Of a stretch of 60,183 nucleotides of DNA, positions 48,769-60,183 are shown one piece after another; the first letter of the stretch is position 1, and each line of letters opens with the position of its first letter. The position numbers were made by a program, and so were the translations under genes. Origin of the DNA: Gemmiger formicilis (GTDB lineage Bacteria; Bacillota; Clostridia; Oscillospirales; Ruminococcaceae); assembly GCF_024462815.1 (NCBI RefSeq), contig NZ_JANGCG010000015.1, positions 1 through 60,183 on the forward strand, given 5' to 3'. Below the pieces are notes generated by a model. The model did no database searches and had not been told where the DNA came from. It saw only the letters and a program-made list of their open reading frames with translations.

Positions 48769-49428
48769 TTACTGCACGCCTTTTCCCGGCTGATATTGCA
48801 AAATCTTCTCCGAAAAATGCTTGGTGAAAAACTGCACAAAGGGGCCGAGAGCGAAGGCACAGAGCAGCGTGCCCAGACCAATCAGGCCGCCCAGTAGCCA
48901 GGCAATCACGGCGCACAGCGCATCGGTGAAGATGCGGCAGCCGAAGTAGGGTACAGGCAGGCGGTCGGCCAGCATCAAGGAGAGCGCGTCATAGGGCGCT
49001 ACGCCCAAATCGGCGGTCTGATACAGCGAAGCCCCCAGCGCGACAACCAGCACGCCGATGACCACCCAGAGCAGCTGCAGCGGGAGTATGTTGGCCGAGC
49101 CGAAAACGCCGACCAGTATATCACTTGTGAACGTCACCACAAAACCGATGCAAAGGCTGTTGATAATCGTCCCCAGCCCGATGTACCGCCGCCCCCAGAT
49201 AAGCTGTGGAATGAACAGGAAAAGATTCATCAGCACGTTTTCGATGCTGAACGAGAGCCCGACCAGCTCGGAGATGCGCAGGTTCAGCGCACTGATGGAG
49301 TCATTGCCAAGGTGGGAAAACTTGAACACGGCAATGCCGATGCCGATAATCACAACGCCTGCAATCATGCCGAGGATGCGCCGCAGGGAGATTTTCTGCC
49401 CGAGAATGTTCATGTGTAAAACGTCCAA
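48769..49428 (-). CDS. YczE/YitT-like membrane protein
   Basis: 219 residues with five to six hydrophobic segments. GIGIAVFKFSHLGNDSISALNLRISE and a repeat-like ALGASLYQTADLGVAPYDALSLMLAD give the paired GxG...A.LG..P.D.L pattern of the YczE/YyaS family. Function unknown; YczE affects surfactin production in Bacillus. Start is TTG 49428 or, more conventionally, ATG 49413; neither has a strong site. It is the only minus-strand gene between rpoD and rpoB. Confidence 0.78.
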   Translation of the reverse strand: MDVLHMNILGQKISLRRILGMIAGVVIIGIGIAVFKFSHLGNDSISALNLRISELVGLSFSIENVLMNLFLFIPQLIWGRRYIGLGTIINSLCIGFVVTFTSDILVGVFGSANILPLQLLWVVIGVLVVALGASLYQTADLGVAPYDALSLMLADRLPVPYFGCRIFTDALCAVIAWLLGGLIGLGTLLCAFALGPFVQFFTKHFSEKILQYQPGKGVQ

Positions 49429-49674
49429 TCTTTTTATAATATAGAGATTTTACTATAACTATCGCGTATAAACTGCTGTGCTGTCAAGAGTAAACCTGTT
49501 TAAAATATCACAGCCATCCTTGTGAAAACTGCCGAAAACCGCCCGCCATAACCGCTGTTCTGAATTTGTCAAGTGCGGCAAAATGGGGCAAAATCAGCAA
49601 AATGCTGAAATTTTGTTACGCCGACCCAGGCGTTCGATGAAAACAAAAAACTTCATAAAAAAGCCGAAAAACCC
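49429..49674. other. Gap upstream of the rpoB promoter with phased GCAAAAT repeats
   Basis: No gene is seen. GCAAAAT occurs at 49578-49584, 49588-49594 and 49597-49603, one helical turn apart, and again twice in the rpoB leader (49749-49755, 49758-49764). A short ACGCC/GGCGT hairpin lies near 49618-49633. Confidence 0.5.
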
Positions 49675-49703
49675 TTGACAACAAGCCTTTTAGCCTGTAT
49701 ACT
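49675..49703 (+). promoter_or_regulatory. Promoter of rpoB-rpoC
   Basis: Perfect TTGACA (49675-49680), 17 bases, TATACT (49698-49703). The leader is about 155 bases and holds alternative hairpins around 49742-49764 (GGATTTT with AAAATCC, or GATTTTGC with GCAAAATC). Confidence 0.85.
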
Positions 49704-49868
49704 GATACAGTATCACAAAAATGGAATAGAGCGCCCTAAAGGGATTTTGCAAAATCCGCAAAATCAAAAAGTTTGTGAAAAACGCCGAATATGACGGTCT
49801 TTTACAGCACACTTTCGGGCTGCTTTCGCCAACTTTGTCAATCTATGGAATAGGAGTGGTCGCGTTTT

Positions 49869-53693
<3,825 letters not shown>

Positions 53694-53731
53694 TAATCGT
53701 GCGTCATATTGAATTTGAGAGGGTTCGCTGA

Positions 53732-57334
<3,603 letters not shown>

Positions 57335-57342
57335 CCTGTACT

Positions 57343-57376
57343 AAAAATCCCGCCACCGTCAGGTGGCGGGATTTTT
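57343..57376. terminator. Terminator after rpoC
   Basis: A perfect 15-bp stem (57343-57357 with 57362-57376) with a GTCA loop and A/T tracts on both sides. Confidence 0.93.
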
Positions 57377-57418
57377 GTTTGCAGCCGTAATGCCTTTCCC
57401 ACTCGGGGAAAAGTGGTT

Positions 57419-57438
57419 CCGCAGGGCCGGATGAGGGG
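57419..57438. repeat. 20-bp dispersed repeat, copy 2 (inverted)
   Basis: Exact reverse complement of the sequence at 33532-33551, in the rpoC-to-Spx gap. Confidence 0.65.
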
Positions 57439-57496
57439 AATGCTGCCAGATAGCGGCTGCTCACCACCGGCCACCGCGCCATATGGTCGGGCCCGA

Positions 57497-57525
57497 TTGA
57501 CACCCGCCTTCCGCTGGGTTATAAT
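57497..57525 (+). promoter_or_regulatory. Promoter of the Spx/ArsC-family gene
   Basis: Perfect consensus: TTGACA (57497-57502), 17 bases, TATAAT (57520-57525). Confidence 0.9.
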
Positions 57526-57555
57526 AAGTTAACTGATACTAAGGAGCGTGAACCT

Positions 57556-57906
57556 ATGCTGTTCCTACAATACCCGCCGTGCTCTACCTGTCAGAAGGCC
57601 AAAAAATGGCTGGATGACCACGGTGTTGCCTACACCGCCCGGCATATCAAGGAGGAAAACCCCACCGCGGACGAGCTGCGGGAATGGGTAGCCCGCAGCG
57701 GTCTGCCCATCAAGCGGTTCTTCAATACCAGCGGTCTTGTGTACAAGAATCTGGGCCTGAAGGACAAGCTGCCCACCATGACTGCGGAAGAGCAGCTCGC
57801 GCTGCTTGCTTCCGACGGTATGTTGGTCAAGCGCCCGTTGCTGGTAGGGGAGACGTTTGTCCTGGCGGGATTCCGCCCCGCCGATTGGGAAAAAGCCCTA
57901 TTATAA
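57556..57906 (+). CDS. Spx/ArsC (YffB-like) thioredoxin-fold protein
   Basis: 116-residue protein of the arsenate-reductase/Spx family. YPPCSTCQKAKKWLDDHGV holds a CxxC pair (residues 9 and 12), HIKEENPTADELREW and KRFFNTSGLVYK follow, and VKRPLLVGETFVLAGF is the conserved C-terminal block. True Spx binds RNA polymerase alpha to answer thiol stress; YffB/MgsR-type relatives look alike, so the exact task is open. It has a consensus promoter of its own, 160 bases after the rpoC terminator. Confidence 0.88.
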   Translation: MLFLQYPPCSTCQKAKKWLDDHGVAYTARHIKEENPTADELREWVARSGLPIKRFFNTSGLVYKNLGLKDKLPTMTAEEQLALLASDGMLVKRPLLVGETFVLAGFRPADWEKALL

Positions 57907-58090
57907 TCTGTAGGGGCGAGCATTGCTCGCCCGCGGAGCATGGTGCTTGCCGCAATGTCCCCGGGCGGATATGGAATCCGCCCCTACGCGTAGGAACCGG
58001 CTCGGGCAACTGGCGTTGCCATGGCTGGTTGCGCGTATGGAATCCGCCCCTACGCGTAGGGGGCGGCGTCCTCGACGACCCTGCAACGCG
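57907..58090. repeat. Dispersed repeat cluster with a 25-bp tandem direct repeat
   Basis: TGTAGGGGCGAGC opens a GGGCGAGC/GCTCGCCC hairpin. Then 25 identical bases occur at 57970-57994 and 58036-58060 (period 66), each containing GGAATCCGCCCCTACGCG. The open frame running through here into pepF is not coding. Confidence 0.7.
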
Positions 58091-58156
58091 GTGGATGCCA
58101 CCGCACACCCCAACATCTTCTGCACAACAAAATATTTTACAATAAGGAGAATACCA

Positions 58157-59959
58157 ATGGCCGAAATTTTGAAAGAGCGCAGTGAGCTCGACCCGCAGTT
58201 TCAGTGGGATCTGACCCCGATGTTTGAAAGCGATGCCGCGTGGGAGACTGCGCTGGACAGTCTGGATGCCAATATTGAAAGTCTGGCCGCCTTTGCAGGC
58301 AAACTGCAGGATGCCGTCACCATCGGCGCCTATCTGGACGCCTCCACCGAGGTGGGCCGCAAGGTGGAGCGCCTGTACTGCTACGCCTCCCAGCGCCATG
58401 ATGAGGACACCCGCGATGATAAGGCGCAGAGCATGTACGCCCGCATCGGCAGCAAATACGTCAAGATGGCTGCGGCGCTCTCCTTTGCACAGCCGGAAAT
58501 TCTCGCCCTGCCGGAGGAGACGCTGACCGCCATTGTCAATGACCCCGCGGTGGCAGATTACAAGTTCAATCTGGAGGACTTGCTGCGCAGCAAACCCCAC
58601 ACGCTCTCCAAGGCCGAAGAAAAGCTGCTGGCCAGCTTCGGCGAGGTGATGTCCGCGCCGTCCGAGGCGTACCACAATCTTGAGGACGCGGATTTGCTGT
58701 TTGACGCCGTCAAGAATGAAGCGGGAGAGACCGTTGAGGTCACCGGCTCCAACTTTGTGCCGCTGGAAATGAGCACCGACCGCACCCTGCGCGAAAACGC
58801 TTTCCACAGCTACTACAAGAGCTACCGCGAGCACATCAACACCTTTGCCGCCACCTACAACGGCGCAATCAAGGCCGCAACCGCGGAGGCTGCCGCCCGC
58901 AACTATCCGTCCTCCCGCGCCATGTCGATGGCAGGGGAGAACGTCCCGGTCGAGGTCTACGATAATCTGGTTGCCACGGTGCGCAAGCATATGCCCGCTA
59001 TGCACCGCTATGTCCGCCTGCGCAAGAAGATGCTGGGCGTGGACGAGCTGCACTTCTATGATGTCTACGCGCCGCTGGTGGGCGACCTGAAGAAGTCCTA
59101 CACCTATGAGACCGCGCAGGAGATGGTGCTCAAGGCCGTGGCCCCGCTGGGCGAGGACTATCAGGCCACCGTCCGCAAGGCCTACGCCGAGCGCTGGATT
59201 GACGTCTACCCCAACCGCGGCAAGCGCGGCGGTGCGTACTCCGGCGGCTGCTATGACTCCAACCCCTATATCCTGCTCAACTTCAGCGGCACGCTGGACA
59301 GCGTCTCCACGCTGGCGCATGAGATGGGCCACACCATCCACAGCTGGCGCTCCCGCCAGCATCAGCCGCCGCAGTACGCGGATTACACGCTGTTTGTGGC
59401 GGAGGTCGCCTCGACGGTCAACGAGAACCTGCTGATTGAGCAGCTGCTGGCCAACGAGAATGACCCCCAGACCCGGCTCTATCTGCTGAACCAGTATCTC
59501 GAAAACTTCAAGGGCACGGTCTACCGCCAGACGATGTTTGCCGAGTTTGAGCGCGAGGCACACGCCATGGTCGAGCGCGGTGAGGCGCTGAACGCATCGG
59601 CGCTGAACGCACTGTACAAGCGCCTTGTCACCGAATATTTCGGCGAGGATATGGTCATTGACGATGAGATTCAGTACGAGTGGGCGCGCATCCCGCACTT
59701 CTACCGTCCGTTCTATGTCTATAAGTATGCGACCGGCTACTCCACCGCCGTGGCGCTGTCCGAGGGCATCCTGAAGGAGGGTGAGCCCGCCGTCAAGCGC
59801 TATAAGGAGTTCCTGTCGATGGGCGGCAGCGCTTATCCGCTGGATGAGCTCCGCCACGCCGGTGTGGATCTGGCCACCCCTGCGCCGGTCGATGCAGCCC
59901 TTGAGAAGTTTGAGCGCATCCTCGATGACGCCGAGGCAACACTGGCCAAGCTGCAGTAA
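58157..59959 (+). CDS. pepF: Oligoendopeptidase F
   Basis: M3-family zinc endopeptidase of 600 residues that cleaves short peptides in the cytoplasm. The N-terminal helical region begins PQFQWDLTPMFESD. The zinc site is HEMGHTIHS (about 390-398) with the third ligand in TVNENLLIEQLL. QTMFAEFEREAHAMVERGE and RIPHFYRPFYVYKYATGYS are further family blocks. ATG 58157 with AAGGAGA is the true start; a longer frame upstream runs through the repeat. Usual length is about 600. Confidence 0.95.
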   Translation: MAEILKERSELDPQFQWDLTPMFESDAAWETALDSLDANIESLAAFAGKLQDAVTIGAYLDASTEVGRKVERLYCYASQRHDEDTRDDKAQSMYARIGSKYVKMAAALSFAQPEILALPEETLTAIVNDPAVADYKFNLEDLLRSKPHTLSKAEEKLLASFGEVMSAPSEAYHNLEDADLLFDAVKNEAGETVEVTGSNFVPLEMSTDRTLRENAFHSYYKSYREHINTFAATYNGAIKAATAEAAARNYPSSRAMSMAGENVPVEVYDNLVATVRKHMPAMHRYVRLRKKMLGVDELHFYDVYAPLVGDLKKSYTYETAQEMVLKAVAPLGEDYQATVRKAYAERWIDVYPNRGKRGGAYSGGCYDSNPYILLNFSGTLDSVSTLAHEMGHTIHSWRSRQHQPPQYADYTLFVAEVASTVNENLLIEQLLANENDPQTRLYLLNQYLENFKGTVYRQTMFAEFEREAHAMVERGEALNASALNALYKRLVTEYFGEDMVIDDEIQYEWARIPHFYRPFYVYKYATGYSTAVALSEGILKEGEPAVKRYKEFLSMGGSAYPLDELRHAGVDLATPAPVDAALEKFERILDDAEATLAKLQ

Positions 59960-60030
59960 GTGTACCCCCCACAAACCGGCTAGGAATGTAAGGAGCGCGC
60001 ATCTGCGGCCCCTACAGACGCAATACACCA

Positions 60031-60065
60031 AAAAGAGGAGCGCCCTCCGCGGGCGCTCCTCTTTT
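60031..60065. terminator. Bidirectional terminator between pepF and the minus-strand gene
   Basis: A perfect 15-bp stem (60031-60045 with 60051-60065) with a TCCGC loop and A/T tracts on both sides. A CCCTACAGA repeat end lies just before it. Confidence 0.93.
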
Positions 60066-60082
60066 ATAATAGGTATGCGATG

Positions 60083-60183
60083 TTACTTGCCCAGAACTGC
60101 CTTGATGTAGGCGGCCTCACGGGCTGCGATCTGATCCTGATATGCCTTTACGGATTTGGCGTAGGCAGCCTCACGCTGATCGG
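60083..60183 (-). CDS. 3' end of an unidentified minus-strand gene
   Basis: The last 33 codons before a TAA at 60083 read DQREAAYAKSVKAYQDQIAA then REAAYIKAVLGK. REAAY occurs twice, 18 residues apart, suggesting a helical repeat such as a coiled coil. The frame is open to the window edge and ends 17 bases from a terminator. Too little is visible to name it. Confidence 0.6.
   Translation of the reverse strand, partial: DQREAAYAKSVKAYQDQIAAREAAYIKAVLGK

Noticed and set aside
57970..58060. CRISPR array
   Set aside because: Only two copies of the 25-base unit with one spacer that is itself repeat-family sequence, and no cas genes.
57923..58156. N-terminal extension of pepF
   Set aside because: The extra codons are translated dispersed repeats; ATG 58157 has the AAGGAGA site and matches the usual family start.

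Overview
The window reads as chromosome of a high-GC, Gram-positive, anaerobic Clostridia member (Oscillospiraceae/Ruminococcaceae type; Faecalibacterium, Gemmiger or Subdoligranulum relatives are my best guess). The grounds are the single-chain glycyl-tRNA synthetase, a SigA-type sigma factor, the rimP-nusA-rnpM-ylxQ-infB order, strong AGGAGG ribosome-binding sites, TTGACA-N17-TATAAT promoters, a fermentative acetate kinase, and dispersed intergenic palindromes. I recognise that style of repeat from this family but could not search for it. Nearly all genes are household genes, most of them on the + strand.

Left end (1-5.1 kb): the 3' tail of a 5S rRNA and its terminator, an exported or anchored alpha/beta hydrolase, a compact large serine recombinase with a tiny overlapping upstream gene, and a spore/peptidoglycan-binding gene cut off just beside the recombinase. 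A MITE-like element follows, lying between fructose-bisphosphate aldolase and its terminator. A 586-base gap then holds a cluster of DnaA-box-like sequences.

5.1-18 kb: rlmB; a 1200-residue protein with the membrane plan of a P1B heavy-metal ATPase but no catalytic motifs; a transposase remnant; an ArsP_2-type metal exporter; an aldose-epimerase-like protein; glyQS; murC; an M29 aminopeptidase; and an acyltransferase. 18-29 kb: a translation/RNA operon (rimP, nusA, rnpM, ylxQ, infB, rbfA, nrnA, truB, ribF) with an attenuator-like leader, then rpsO and pnp.

29-43 kb: a frameshifted small membrane-protein gene between two copies of a 26-base palindrome, ackA, tmcAL, a stand-alone GltD-like oxidoreductase, a LysR regulator divergent from a possible small RNA/leader and a CPBP protease, tadA, an SDR enzyme, a Qnr-like pentapeptide-repeat protein, a GNAT acetyltransferase and a GH25 lysozyme. 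A divergent type IIA topoisomerase pair (parE/parC type) follows, driven by two promoters with palindromes in their spacers.

43-60 kb: rpmE, a YigZ-family gene, a dgt-dnaG-rpoD macromolecular-synthesis cluster, a YczE-like membrane protein, rpoB-rpoC, an Spx/ArsC-family protein and pepF, ending in the 3' end of a minus-strand gene.

The least conventional item is the catalytically empty P1B-ATPase-like protein at 5999-9601. The recombinase/truncated-gene junction, the LysR-divergent leader RNA, and the Qnr-like protein close to a topoisomerase pair with Ala at the quinolone-critical Ser position also deserve attention. No CRISPR array, tRNA gene or intact prophage was seen.
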